This document shows, piece after piece, positions 1-12,300 of a stretch of DNA of 58,209 bases. This DNA is from Haliscomenobacter sp. (GTDB taxonomy: Bacteria; Bacteroidota; Bacteroidia; Chitinophagales; Saprospiraceae): contig NZ_JADKCX010000146.1 in the NCBI RefSeq assembly GCF_016718685.1, forward strand, positions 1 through 58,209. Direction: 5' to 3'. The stretch's first letter is position 1; each line of letters begins with the position of its first letter. A program made the translations under genes and the position numbers. The notes beneath the pieces were generated by a model. The model ran no database searches, was not told where the DNA came from, and was given only the letters and a program-made list of their open reading frames with translations.

Positions 1-1
1 A

Positions 2-1180
2 GGATCTCGCTTGCGTGCAACGGTTACGGAGTTTGGGCCGGTATTGTTTTCTCGCTTGATGGAAATGTCAGATGCCCAATCGGGGATCTTATCTGTGATT
101 TATCAGTATTGTGACGATAAAAATATTCCGCTGCTCGATTTGGAAGACCTGCGCAAAGTGATCCAATGGGTGACTGGTGAAGGCAAAGCCGAAATCGAAG
201 AACGTTACGGTACCATGAATACTGTTTCCGCAGGCAATATCTTGCGGAAAGTAGTAGAACTGGAGCAGCAAAAAGCCGATGTGTTTTTTGGCGAACCTTC
301 TTTTGAAGTGGACGACCTTTGTCGGCACGATGCCAATGGGCATGGGGTGGTCAACATCGTTCGATTGACAGATTTACAGGATCGCCCCAAGCTGTTTTCC
401 ACCTTTATGATCCAGCTCCTGGCCGAAATTTACAGCACTTTTCCCGAAAAAGGTGATCCCGAAAAGCCGGAACTGGTCATCTTTATTGATGAAGCGCACC
501 TGGTGTTCAACGAAGCACCCGATGCCTTGTTGGATCAAATTGAAGTCATCATCAAACTGATTCGTTCCAAAGGGGTAGGTGTATTTTTTGTTACCCAAAA
601 CCCCATCGATGTTCCGGATATTGTGCTGAGCCAGTTGGGGATGAAGATCCAGCACTCTTTACGCGCGTTCACCGCTAAAGACCGCAAAGCCATCAAACTT
701 GCTGCGGAAAACTTTCCCATTACCGAGTATTACCAGGTAGATGAAGTCCTTACCCAATTGGGGACGGGCGAAGCACTGGTTACCGTGCTCAATGATAAGG
801 GGATTCCGACTCCCCTGGCTTACACCCTCATCCGCGCACCGCAGTCCAGGATGGATGTATTGACCGATGGGGAGATTGATCGGATTGTGCTGCGTTCTTC
901 ATTGGTGGCAAAATACGATGAAGTTGTAGATCGGGAGAGTGCAGCAGAAATCCTGCAAAAAAAGATGGACTACGTCCGCGAAGCCGAAGTCCAAGAAACC
1001 CGCCGCGAAGAAATAGAAAAAGCCACCAAACAATCCAGCCGTACCCAAAGAGGGGAACGCAGCTTTGTGGAAGACCTTTTGCGCAGCCCAACGACCAAAC
1101 AGATTGCGGGAACACTAACGCGAGAGTTGACCCGTGGTTTGCTGTCGGTGCTAGGATTGGGAGGGAAGCGAAGACGGTAA
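2..1180 (+). CDS. HerA/DUF853-type helicase-like ATPase, 5' truncated by window edge
   Basis: The reading frame is open from the first base of the window, so only the C-terminal 392 residues are present and the true start lies outside. Counting from the TTG codon at position 11, a Walker B motif LVIFIDEAH occupies residues 155-163. It is followed by a sensor-like segment (VFFVTQNPIDVP) and a basic, Gln/Arg-rich tail. This is the layout of the DUF853 / YjgR group of HerA-related P-loop ATPases, believed to move or unwind DNA; the exact role of this branch is not established. The Walker A part is missing because of the window edge. The gene ends just before the terminator hairpin of the convergent giant gene. 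Family assignment is good, function uncertain. Confidence 0.82.
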   Translation, partial: GSRLRATVTEFGPVLFSRLMEMSDAQSGILSVIYQYCDDKNIPLLDLEDLRKVIQWVTGEGKAEIEERYGTMNTVSAGNILRKVVELEQQKADVFFGEPSFEVDDLCRHDANGHGVVNIVRLTDLQDRPKLFSTFMIQLLAEIYSTFPEKGDPEKPELVIFIDEAHLVFNEAPDALLDQIEVIIKLIRSKGVGVFFVTQNPIDVPDIVLSQLGMKIQHSLRAFTAKDRKAIKLAAENFPITEYYQVDEVLTQLGTGEALVTVLNDKGIPTPLAYTLIRAPQSRMDVLTDGEIDRIVLRSSLVAKYDEVVDRESAAEILQKKMDYVREAEVQETRREEIEKATKQSSRTQRGERSFVEDLLRSPTTKQIAGTLTRELTRGLLSVLGLGGKRRR

Positions 1181-1239
1181 ATCCTCCTGGTAAACACGTA
1201 CAAATAGCCCAACTGGGCCTAATCATTTTTCATAAAAAA

Positions 1240-1277
1240 AAGCACCCGGAGCGTCAATTGTGATACTCCGGGTGCTT
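1240..1277 (-). terminator. Intrinsic terminator of the giant surface-protein gene
   Basis: A perfect 12-bp stem (AAGCACCCGGAG / CTCCGGGTGCTT) with a 14-nt loop lies 12 bp beyond the minus-strand stop at 1289. Read on the minus strand it is followed by a run of eight T. It may also stop transcripts coming from the plus-strand ATPase gene, but the T-tract is on the minus-strand side. Confidence 0.85.
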
Positions 1278-1288
1278 GTATTATTGGC

Positions 1289-3319
1289 TTACTTGTTCAG
1301 TAAGACCATTTTCATCGTTCTCGTAAAGTCACTTGTTTCCAAAGTATAGTACAATACTCCGCTAGCCCGCAGTTGTTCCTGCTTGAGGATCACCTGATTG
1401 TTGCCTTTGGTGTAATTGCCTTCTACTTGATACAGTAACGCTCCTTTCACATCCCGAATCGTCAATACCGCTGTGCTTGCTTTGGGCAGGTAAAAATCGA
1501 TGGCGGTTTGGTCAACAAACGGGTTGGGCGTATTTTGGTACAAAGCAGCATTATCGCTTAAATCCACGCCGCTTACCGCTAGTTTCACATCCATCAATTC
1601 ATCCTGTACACCGTAAGCCTCTTGAGGCGTCAAACGGCTATTGATGTTCAGTACTTCACTCAGGGCGATGTTCGATTCCGCCTTAAGGTGGATGGTAAAG
1701 AGCACATCGTCGCCAACCAGGGTGGTGTTAGTGGCACCTGCAAGAGGTGCCCTAACGAAGCTGGTGGTGATTTGGCCGGATAGGGGGAAGAAACCAAAAT
1801 GTTCGGCTTTCATCACACCGTTGTATTCGATGTTGTCAATGGTCGCCAATGCAGGATCAACTTGCAGGGTAAACTGGTATCCTTGAATGTTGTGCAAATC
1901 TTTGGCACGGATGGCTACGGCATAAGTTTGTCCAGTTTTCAAGGCTTGTTCATCCGTTTGGAGGATCATGGCTTTGGCTCCCCGAACTTCGCTGGTTGCT
2001 GCGCTGCTGACACTGGCACTGCCATTGACATCCCCCATTTTGATGGCGATGAAATTGGCTTGAACCTTACCTGCCAGGTCGTTGACATTGACTACCTCCG
2101 GGAATGTTTCGGCCCAAGGGTTGGTTTGATCAGTGAACTTGTAAGTAGCATCCACAAACCGCCAGCTGGCTACGTTTTTGAAGCGATCATCCAGGTTGAG
2201 GATCAACTTGCGGATTTGGATCATGTCCAGGGTAGAAATCGACTTGGAGTTGTTCACGTCAGCAGCAATCAATCGATAAGGATTGTTGATGGACTGCACG
2301 CCCAGGATGTGCTTTTGTAAGATCACCAGGTCGAACGTACTGACCCCATTGAGGTGGTCCTTGTCCATTTGAGCGGCTACCGTAAAGTCACTTCCTTTTT
2401 GCAACTGCGCAAAGCTGAAAGTACCATTGTTGCTGCTGTTTTGGTTCAATTGTGTACCTCCACTTACTTCAATGTTGACTCCAGCAAGGGGTTCGGTATC
2501 GTCAGTTGTGATGATCCCGCTGATTTCGCCCTTGTCGATATTGCTTCCGGTTGGGCACACCTTGCGGTTGTCTTGTACTTCGATGAAGGTGATGCAGAAA
2601 TCGTGGTTACCAGCCTCGTCCCAGGCGTGGATTTCAACCAGGATGTTTTCGCCAGCATCCGCACAATCCAGCTCCAAAGCGGTTTTGTTTTGGTCTACGG
2701 GATCACCAACGCGGTTGATCGAGTATTTTTTCACCAGTTTCAGGCCATCCTTCGTTTCGGGCCCTTGGCCATTACAATCGTAAATGTCCGAAGCCACAAA
2801 ATCGTTGGCCCACACCGTCATCATGCCCGCGCCAGCGCCGTTTGGCATCAGCTCGGTGCTCAAGCCATTGATACAAATTGGGGCCGGAGCCTTACAATCT
2901 TTGACCACAAAGGGGATGCGGGTTGCCACACTCAAGTTGCCACACTCATCGCGGCCCACCACGATCAAATCATGGGTTCCTTCGGGCAATCCAGTTACCG
3001 TGATTTCAAACTGGCCATTGCCCAATGCTTTGGTGCTCCAGCGTGGCGTTGAATACAGAATCATCAAGCCAGCATCGGTGGTTTGGTTGGGTGCAATCAT
3101 CAATTGACGTTGCTCCAGTTTTACCTCATCGGTGCAATTGTCCTTGATCGTCACCACCTTGGTGATGTTGGCGGTACAGGCCGTGGGGCTGGTGCAGAAC
3201 GTATCCCTAATGCCTGTTACCACTGGTGCAACTGAGTCGTATACCTTGATGATCTGGGTGTACATGAAAGAGTGGTAGTATTCGGAGCCAATATTCCACT
3301 TGGTACTGGCATGTAACAA
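1289..3319 (-). CDS. C-terminal segment of the giant protein: dockerin, cohesin-like and T9SS sorting domain
   Basis: This segment holds a last HYR-like domain, a CarboxypepD_reg-like unit (ISGIITTDDTEPLAGVNIEV), and a dockerin-type pair (ADVNNSKSISTLDMIQIRKL and MGDVNGSASVSSA, with Ca-binding Asp/Asn spacing). A cohesin-like beta domain (AVAIRAKDLHNIQGYQFTL...) follows. The last about 80 residues, YQNTPNPFVDQTAIDFYLPK to MKMVLLNK, are a classic T9SS type A sorting domain. A dockerin and a cohesin-like domain in one chain is common in Saprospiraceae secreted proteins and need not mean a cellulosome. Confidence 0.85.
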   Translation of the reverse strand: MLHASTKWNIGSEYYHSFMYTQIIKVYDSVAPVVTGIRDTFCTSPTACTANITKVVTIKDNCTDEVKLEQRQLMIAPNQTTDAGLMILYSTPRWSTKALGNGQFEITVTGLPEGTHDLIVVGRDECGNLSVATRIPFVVKDCKAPAPICINGLSTELMPNGAGAGMMTVWANDFVASDIYDCNGQGPETKDGLKLVKKYSINRVGDPVDQNKTALELDCADAGENILVEIHAWDEAGNHDFCITFIEVQDNRKVCPTGSNIDKGEISGIITTDDTEPLAGVNIEVSGGTQLNQNSSNNGTFSFAQLQKGSDFTVAAQMDKDHLNGVSTFDLVILQKHILGVQSINNPYRLIAADVNNSKSISTLDMIQIRKLILNLDDRFKNVASWRFVDATYKFTDQTNPWAETFPEVVNVNDLAGKVQANFIAIKMGDVNGSASVSSAATSEVRGAKAMILQTDEQALKTGQTYAVAIRAKDLHNIQGYQFTLQVDPALATIDNIEYNGVMKAEHFGFFPLSGQITTSFVRAPLAGATNTTLVGDDVLFTIHLKAESNIALSEVLNINSRLTPQEAYGVQDELMDVKLAVSGVDLSDNAALYQNTPNPFVDQTAIDFYLPKASTAVLTIRDVKGALLYQVEGNYTKGNNQVILKQEQLRASGVLYYTLETSDFTRTMKMVLLNK

Positions 3320-6300
3320 GTTCTGCCAGATGGCAGAATGGCCATCGAGCGGTTCACCAACAAGTACGCTTGGCCTGTCTCAATGTCACCATTATGGTCG
3401 TGGCAGTTGGCAGAGATCAGAATTCTTACCACCACATCAGTCCTATCACACCCATCAATATCTCTGCGTTGCTCAGGTTCCCCACCTTTAGCGGCTTGAC
3501 AGGCAGTCCTTCATCTAAACGGTCAAACAATCCGGCCAGAACCGTCCTAGGGTAGATGGTTTTGTGCTCGCGGTCTCGTACCAAGCTGTCGTTGAACGTA
3601 CGGCACCACCAGCAGTATTCGCCCATTGGGTCACCACACCTGTCATCATAAGCACACCAGTTGATCACGGTGTAAGTACGGAAGATTTTGTAGCACTCAT
3701 CATCTGAAGCATCGTAACGCTTGTCAGCAATGTTCACCGCCAAGATGTCGCAACCCAATTCATCGGTAACAACCGTATCAATAACCGGTGTTTTGCAATC
3801 GGTAGACACGTCCTTTGGGAAACAAATGTCGTATTCGTGGCTTGGACCTACATTAATGATCTGGGTGCAAGAAATCACAATTGGTCCTTTGACCGTTTCT
3901 TTGGTCAAAGTCCAGGTACGGGTGATGTTGCCATAACCACACTTCAAGTTTTTAGTAACCGAGTAAACCGTATCCAAGGTTGGCACAATCGCTACCAGAA
4001 GTGATGGTTACATCACCAAAGATGGCTGCAGATGCCACTTTGTCTTCAATGATCGCCAGGCGTTTGTCATCACAATCAACCCTGATCTCCCATGGAGCCA
4101 CACAAGTTGGTGCTACTTTGTCTTCGATCAATACATCGTTCCAGCAGTAGTTCCAGTTGCCGAAACGGGTTGGTATCCGCCCCCACAATTCGATGGTTAC
4201 GCGCTCATTCAAATCGCAGCAGAAGAAATCAACTGCATCTTGCAGCGGAGTCATCATTTTGCCACCTTTGGTCGAGAAAGCTTCCCACGGTCATAGATGT
4301 CACCGTCGCCGTTGATGTCAATACCGTCCACTAGCATCTTTGCCATCGTCTGAGAGTCGCCATTCAAATCGGCAGGAGCATCTTTAGTTGATCATTTAGG
4401 CTGGGCATTGTCAAAGCAACTGCATCAATTTTGCCGTTGCCGTTGGAGTCGTAGCCTTTTTGGATATAGCTCGCTACAAGCAGTAGGTACATTGCGACGA
4501 ACCGCAATGCAAGCCAACTTACAGTTGTCCCATGAGCCTTCATCGATGTCATCAGCAGTAACTTGTGCATAACCATTCACATAGCCATTGGCGTTGCTCA
4601 AGCTGATGTGCAGGTCATCATCACACTTCATCACCGGTGCAATTTTGTCCTTTACTTCGAACTCGAAGCAGAAAGTAGAGGCATTGTAGCAGCCATCAAA
4701 AGCATCAATTTTCATAACGTGATGACCAACAGGTACCCCAATCATCTGGCCATTCATGATGGCATAATCGAGGTTTTCCCCAAGGCGATGCAGCAGTTTC
4801 TGTTTCATCTGGTTCTTCAGCCTTGTTTGCATTCGGAATTAGGACAGTAAGGATTTTCTGGTCCTTCGTACACCAAAATACCTTTCACATAGATCTTTGG
4901 TGCTGTACACTTACACTGATGTTGGAGATGTACAGTTGTCTGTGATCTCTACACCAAAGGCAGACTTAATGCCGTTCACCGTTACGGGGAAGGCAGCAGT
5001 ACAATCCATTGGGCCAGTAGAGAATCAAACGCGGCATGGTGCAGCCACTAGCGTTTGGGCCTCGAAATCACCAATTTTGATCAAGATGTGGAACGTATCC
5101 ACGATACCACCAGCACACCAGTCAAGAACGTACAACTCGCGGTCGATTTTGACGCCTTTGCCGTCGCAGATCGGGAACTCGGTGTCTTTGATCTGAACGG
5201 AATAATTGCACTCTACTTCGTCAATAAACAAGCAACGTGGGTTATCAGGTTGTCAAAATAGCTGCAAATGAGGGGTGTCACATCCTTCTTCTGAATCAGG
5301 CTCTTATCGCCAACACAAGCCTGGTATTCCACTACCCAATCGTAGTTGGGCGCACCTGCGGCCGCGCCAGTTTTGGTTTTGACACTACCATCATCCCGAG
5401 TCGTGTTTTTGAAAGTAAATTCCTCTAATTTAGGACGTTTGAAGTTGATTTTCTGGACTGTAGATGTACTCATGCCATTGCAATCAGTGGCCACCCATTC
5501 GCGATAAATGGTTGCATAAATGCCGTTGTTGCGTTTCATCTGCTCACAGTCGTAGAACTCAACTTTGTCGCTCCATTTCAGGTTGATGCGGCAACCACAA
5601 TCATGGCAATTGTCACGGAAGAACGCGTAGCCCAAGTTAGGGACATTGTCTTCAATCAAAACTGGAGGAACAAAATCAGCACATGTTTCGCCGGTACCTT
5701 CCGCATTGTTGATGGTTTGGTTGCCACTTGCAGCCGGACGGGGAGATTTTGTAGCACCAACTTTACCAATCGTCTTAGGATTGTTCAGTACGTAGGTTAC
5801 ATCGTAACAATCCAGGGTTCTTTCAATAAAATCCTCACATTCCAGAATTGGACCAGTTTTGTCCTCGGCAGTGATCTTTCCCCAACATGGAGCATAATCA
5901 AAGCAAGCTTCGTATTCAGGCTTTAACCGAATGATGTAATTGTATGTGCCAGCACAATCAATGTAACTATCATTGTTTTTGCCATCATCAATCAGCACTT
6001 CCAGTGCGTCGCGTAAGAGTTCTTTGTTCGGACACCGAATAAAACCCTCAATCACCATTTCAGGCGTAATCTTCAATTTGCAGTTTTCGTTCAGAGAAAC
6101 GGTAACTTGACTCATACAGGCCAAACATTCAATATTGGCTTTAGGACGAATGGTCACCGTTACATAGAATGGATCACCTACACAACCTTGAGTACTGGTA
6201 GGCACTACCCGGTAAATGATGGTTTGAATATTACCACTCAGGTTTGTCAAAACGTCATTGATTACATTGCTTGTACCGACAGGATTAAATGTCTCACCAT

Positions 6301-9300
6301 CCACGTTGGGGTTATTGTATGCATCAGAGGAGCCAACTGCTGCCACACTGTACCAGGTAAAGGTACTTCGGACATCACATTTGACTTGCAATTGCAAGTT
6401 GACATCGACTTCGATACAAGAGTAGATGGTTTTTTCCTTTGGTAGACCAACTGGTTTGGGAATGGCTTCAAATGAAGCGGTTTTGCTTGCCGTTTGATCG
6501 CAACGGTCTGACATACTTACCTGGATGGTAACGGTACCACCACACTCGCTAGGCGCTGCCACATTGGCCAAGCTGGCCACTTCATCGCCATTTACAAAAT
6601 ATTTCACCACGGCACTACAGCCACCACTGGTGTTGAATTGGGCGATCCAAGCTGCGAATTCTGTATCGATGCCGCCTGAAGCAGACATCTTACCGTTTTA
6701 TTTGCAGGAGTATTAATGACAATGTCCGATCGGCTGGTAATGGTATAGGTCGCTTCTTTTTCGCTGCGCTGGTCACAATCGTCGGTGATCACGATGCGGA
6801 TCTTGACTGAACCTCCACATTTGCCAGGTGCAGTTACGTTGGCAATGCTGGTCATTTCCGTTTCCGGAGCACCATCGATGCTCACGAAGTACTTGATGAC
6901 CGGGCTACATCCACCAGATGCTGCAAACTGAGCTTTCCAGCTGTTGAAATCGCTGGCCAGATCACACTGGTTTTTGGTGGTGCTTTGTGGCGCGCTGGTC
7001 GTTACGTCCGAACGGCGAGTAATCGTATAGGTCGCTTCTTTTTCGCTGCGCTGGTCACAATCGTCGGTGATCACGATGCGGATCTTGACTGAACCTCCAC
7101 ATTTGCCAGGTGCAGTTACGTTGGCAATGCTGGTCATTTCCGTTTCCGGAGCACCATCGATGCTCACGAAGTACTTGATGACCGGGCTACAACCACCAGA
7201 TGCTGTAAACTGCGCTTTCCAGCTGTTGAAATCGCTGGCCAGATCACACTGGTTTTTGGTGGTGCTTTGTGGCGCGCTGGTCGTTACGTCCGAACGGCGA
7301 GTAATCGTATAGGTCGCTTCTTTTTCGCTGCGCTGGTCACAATCGTCGGTGATGACAATGCGAATCTTGACTGAACCTCCACATTTGCCAGGTGCAGTTA
7401 CGTTGGCAATGCTGGTCATTTCCGTTTCCGGAGCACCATCGATGCTCACGAAGTACTTGATGACCGGGCTACATCCACCAGATGCTGCAAACTGCGCTTT
7501 CCAGCTGTTGAAATCGCTGGCCAGGTCGCACTGGTTTTTGGTGGTGTTTTTTGGCGCGCTGGTCGTTACGTCCGAACGGCGAGTAATGGTATAGGTCGCT
7601 TCTTTTTCGCTGCTTTGGTCACAATCGTCGGTGATCACGATGCGGATCTTGACTGAACCTCCACATTTGCCAGGTGCAGTTACGTTGGCAATGCTGGTCA
7701 TCTCGGTTTCGTTACCACCATCGATGGAAACGAAGTACTTGATGATAGGGCTACAACCACCAGAAGCAGAGAACAGAGCTTTCCAGGTGCTGAAATCATT
7801 GGCCAGATCACACTGATCTTTGATCGTGGATTTTGGCGCAGTGGTTGTCACATCGGAACGCTTGGTAATGGTATAAGTAGCTTCTTTTTCGCTACGCTGG
7901 CTGCAATCATCAGTGATCACGATTCTGATTTTTACGGAACCACCACACTTTACCAGGAGCAGTCACGTTGTCAATGCTGGTCATCTCGGTTTCGTTACCA
8001 CCATCGATGGAAACGAAGTACTTGATGATAGGGCTACAACCACCAGATGCAGAGAACAGAGCTTTCCAGGTGTTGAAATCATTGGCCAGATCGCACTGAT
8101 CTTTGATCGTGGATTTTGGCGCAGTGGTTGTCACATCGGAACGCCTGGTAATGGTATAAGTAGCTTCTTTTTCGCTACGCTGGCCGCAATCGTCAGTGAT
8201 CACGATTGCGGATTTTTACTGAACCACCACATTTGCCAGGAGCAGTCACGTTGTCAATGCTGGTCATCTCGGTTTCGTTACCACCATCGATGGAAACGAA
8301 GTACTTGATGATAGGGCTACAACCACCAGAAGCAGCAAACTGCGCTTTCCAGGTGTTGAAATCGCTGGCCAGATCACACTGATCTTTGATCGTGGATTTT
8401 GGCGCAATGGTTGTCACATCGGAACGCTTGGTAATGGTATAGGTCGCTTCTTTTTCGCTGCTTTGGTCACAATCGTCGGTGATCACGATGCGGATCTTGA
8501 CTGAACCTCCACATTTGCCAGGTGCAGTTACGTTGTCAATGCTGGTCATCTCGGTTTCGTTACCACCATCGATGGAAACGAAGTACTTGATGATAGGGCT
8601 ACAACCACCAGAAGCAGAGAACAGAGCTTTCCAGGTGCTGAAATCATTGGCCAGATCACACTGATCTTTGATCGTGGATTTTGGCGCAATGGTTGTCACA
8701 TCGGAACGCTTGGTAATGGTATAAGTAGCTTCTTTTTCGCTACGCTGGCTGCAATCATCAGTGATAACGATTCTGATTTTTACAGAACCACCACACTTAC
8801 CAGGAGCAGTCACGTTGGCAATGCTGGTCATCTCGGTTTCGTTACCACCATCGATGGAAACGAAGTACTTGATGACCGGGCTACAACCACCAGATGCTGT
8901 AAACTGCGCTTTCCAGCTGTTGAAATCGCCGGCCAGGTCGCACTGGTTTTTGGTTGTACTTTGTGGCGCGCTGGTCGCTACGTTAGGCCGCTTAGCAACC
9001 TCGAAGGTAGACATACACATCTTTTCAGCAGTACAAGCATCCTTGACCAGAATTTTGATCTTGACTTTACCACCACAGAAAGTAGGAGCACTGATATTGG
9101 CAATGCTTTGGTATTCAACTTCCGCTTCATCATTGATGCTCACCAGGTAACGAACCATTGGAGAACAACCACCTGTGTAAGTGAATCCATTTTTCCAGGT
9201 GCTGAACAAAGATGAAATATTCTGAGTAGTACAAGTTTCCTGGATGGAATAATCAGATGGCGCATTACAGGAAAGTTCTGGTGCTTTTACAGTATAGGTT

Positions 9301-12300
9301 TCGGAGCAAATTCCACTAATGAATGGCTCTTGACCTTCGTCGAAAACATTGTTGTCAATTACATCATCATAAAGCAGGTAAGTGTAGGTTCGGGTCAGTC
9401 CTGTACCACACAAAGAGCCACCATCAGTAGTTGTTACCTTAATTCTGGCTTCCTTGCAAAAGGTTACCCCACTGAATACGTCCGTAGGATTGGTTTTTGC
9501 AGCAGGCACGACGCTCAAGTCACAGCCGGTCAATTGGCTTGGAGTGGTGAGTTTGCACACCCCTTCAAGTTTACAACAAGTGGTGTTGATCACTTTGCCA
9601 TAAGGATCACAACCGGTGTTTACTCCTTTCTCACGGAGATAAATGGTATAATTACCGCTGTTGACCGGAAGTAAAATTGGATTGACCAGGTTAATCCAGG
9701 CACCAGTAGTACCATCGACCTGGTATTCATGCCCATTGGGTGCAGCGGCCCCACCCGTTATATTGGTCAAATTAACGGCTACGTTGCCAGCCACTTGATT
9801 TTCACAATCTAAAGTAAGGGTAAAGTCCAGCGGATTCTGTACCGTCAGGATTTGTTCGCCCGGGTCAGAAGAGCAGCCCAAACCACCTTTATCAATCACT
9901 TCGACGTAATAAGTACCCGCAGTAAGGCCGTTGTAAGTCAAACCAGTGGCGGTTTGATTGGTAATGGTAGGGGTAATAATGGTACCTGTTGGGCTGTTCT
10001 GGCGGATAATGAACACGTAAGGCTGAGTACCTCCGCTGGCAACTACGCTAATTTTACCACTCGGGGGGGTACGACAAACGGGTTGCTCCGGTGTTAGAAC
10101 CACGGTAGGTAGCGGATCAACCGTAAGTGTAAAATCGCAAGAAACCGGACAGCCATTTTGATTGGCTTTGAAAGTTATGGTATATGCACCAAGTGCTGTG
10201 CTGGCAATATTGAATTTTGGTTTATGCGTTCCCTGACCAGACGCAATGCTGATTTTGGTATCACTGGTAGACCAAACGATATTGGTGTAGCCAGATCCGG
10301 CATCGTACTCCACATTTTTCGCACCGGCACAAACAGTTCTGGGGGCAATTACTGGACAGGTAGGTACGGTTACATTCACCGTCTTGCTACACTCGGAGCT
10401 TTCGCAAAGGGTGGTATTGTCAACGGAACTGATCTTTTTCGTAATCAATTTTACCTCAAAACTTCCGGTAGCTGGTGCGGTTACTTCAATGCTAGAACCG
10501 TTATTTGTAAAAGTAGCACCAGTCACTGACCAAATGTAATTGGTCATTCCTGCTGGGCCACTAAAGGTGATTTTTGCATTTGGACAAACCGTGGTATTGC
10601 CTGTAATATTACAAGACAGCTGGGCAGGCTCGACGATTACATTCCCTGTACAAGCAACCGAGCAACCAGAATTACCTGTTTTGGTGGCTGTTACGGTGTA
10701 TGTGCCAGCACTGAGTCCAGTGAAAATTCCTGTAGTGTTGCTGGCAGAAGCAGCCCCAGAAAGAACATAGTCATAAGTACTGGCTACTGGACTGCCGTCA
10801 GCATCCGTCCCACTTGCGGTAGCAGTGATGGTTCCTTTGCCACCGAAGCAAGCAATTTGGGTAATGGAGCAATTGATGGCAGGCGTGAAGCCATCCTTTA
10901 CAATCGTGGTGCATCGCGCAATACAGCCATTTTTGTCTTTGACCGTAATGACGTAAGTACCTTTGCCCACCGTAGTTTCATAAGGAATCGATTGGGTAGA
11001 TTCTGAAATGTCGTTGTTTCCGCCCGCGATTTGATCCACAATTACTTTATAGGGACCACCAACATCGCTGGTCACACCCGTTACCTTGATTTTACCATCG
11101 GATAGGCCTTTGCAGGAGGTATTGTCACTGGCGCAGGTGATGGTGACGGGATTGGGTTCCGTGATGGTAACCGTTTTAGTGGTTATACAACCGTTAGCAT
11201 CGGTCACCGTAATGGTGTAAGGACCAGGCGCTAAGCCACTGAAAGTCAATTTAGTACCAATTGCAGTACTGGTTTGATTGTCCTCCCCCGTCACATCAAC
11301 GATAAAATTAGCCATTCCCGAAGTAGGAGTAACTTCAATCTTGCCGTTGTTTGCTCCGTTGCAAATGACGTTGGTGGGCATGACGGTAAAATCTACGGGG
11401 TCAGCCTCTACTACAGTACAAGTTTCAGTTTTGCTACATTTATTGACGCCATTAATTTCGGGACCATATGTAACGGTTACGGAATAAGCGCCAGACATCA
11501 GACCAGAGATGCTGGAGGTGTTAGCCCCATTGCTCCATAGGTACTTAACGGTACCCAAGTTGTTACCCGTTACCATTATACCTACCGTGCCGTCTCCAGC
11601 ACCGCCAGGGCAATCAGGAGTAGAAACACAAGCAAGCGTGGCAGTTGCTTTACCGATGCTAACACTCGTTTTGCAATAACCACAACCAGCATCATCAGAA
11701 GGTTTAACACCTTCCATTTTTTCCAAAGGTTTGTAAATCACTGCAACGGTGTAACTTCCAGCAGCTAACCCACTAATTGTATTGACACCGTTGACTGCGG
11801 TTTGAGAAACAGTCCAGGAGCCGCCGTTGCCTACGCGAATTTCGTAGTCGCTGGCACTAGTACCCGGAGCTGGAGTAAAGCTGACAAATACTTTGCCATC
11901 AGCACTCGTTTCGCAAGCAGCTTCCGAACCCGTTACGTTCCAGGTGTAAGAACGATAGCTTACGCAAGCTTTTAAAGCTGCTTCAACAACCGTAGATGCT
12001 TCAACATTACCACTGCTTAATGTTACGCTGATAAAGCCATCTGCCTGTCCATCAAAACAAACTGTTCCTTCACAAAGCTGCTTGAACAGGGCAACATAAT
12101 CACCATTATATTCAACTGTTGATGTTTGAGGGTTAAATGTTCCGTCATCTGATTCACCAGAGGGCAGTGAAAATTCATTATAAGCAGTGTTTGGATCGGG
12201 ACTAAATGAAGGAAAAATGTTATTGTTTGCCCAACCTTTGATGCAACCTTTTAACTCGATTTCTCCTTCGGCGGAAGCCGCTCCTGTATTTTGAACGACC

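Noticed and set aside
2354..3052. Plus-strand 232-codon ORF opposite the giant gene
   Set aside because: It lies antisense to clearly domain-bearing sequence (dockerin, HYR-like) and has no recognisable protein features.
6470..9290. Regular 282-bp repeats considered as a CRISPR-like array
   Set aside because: The unit is entirely coding, with conserved cysteines and no unique spacers, so this is a protein repeat.
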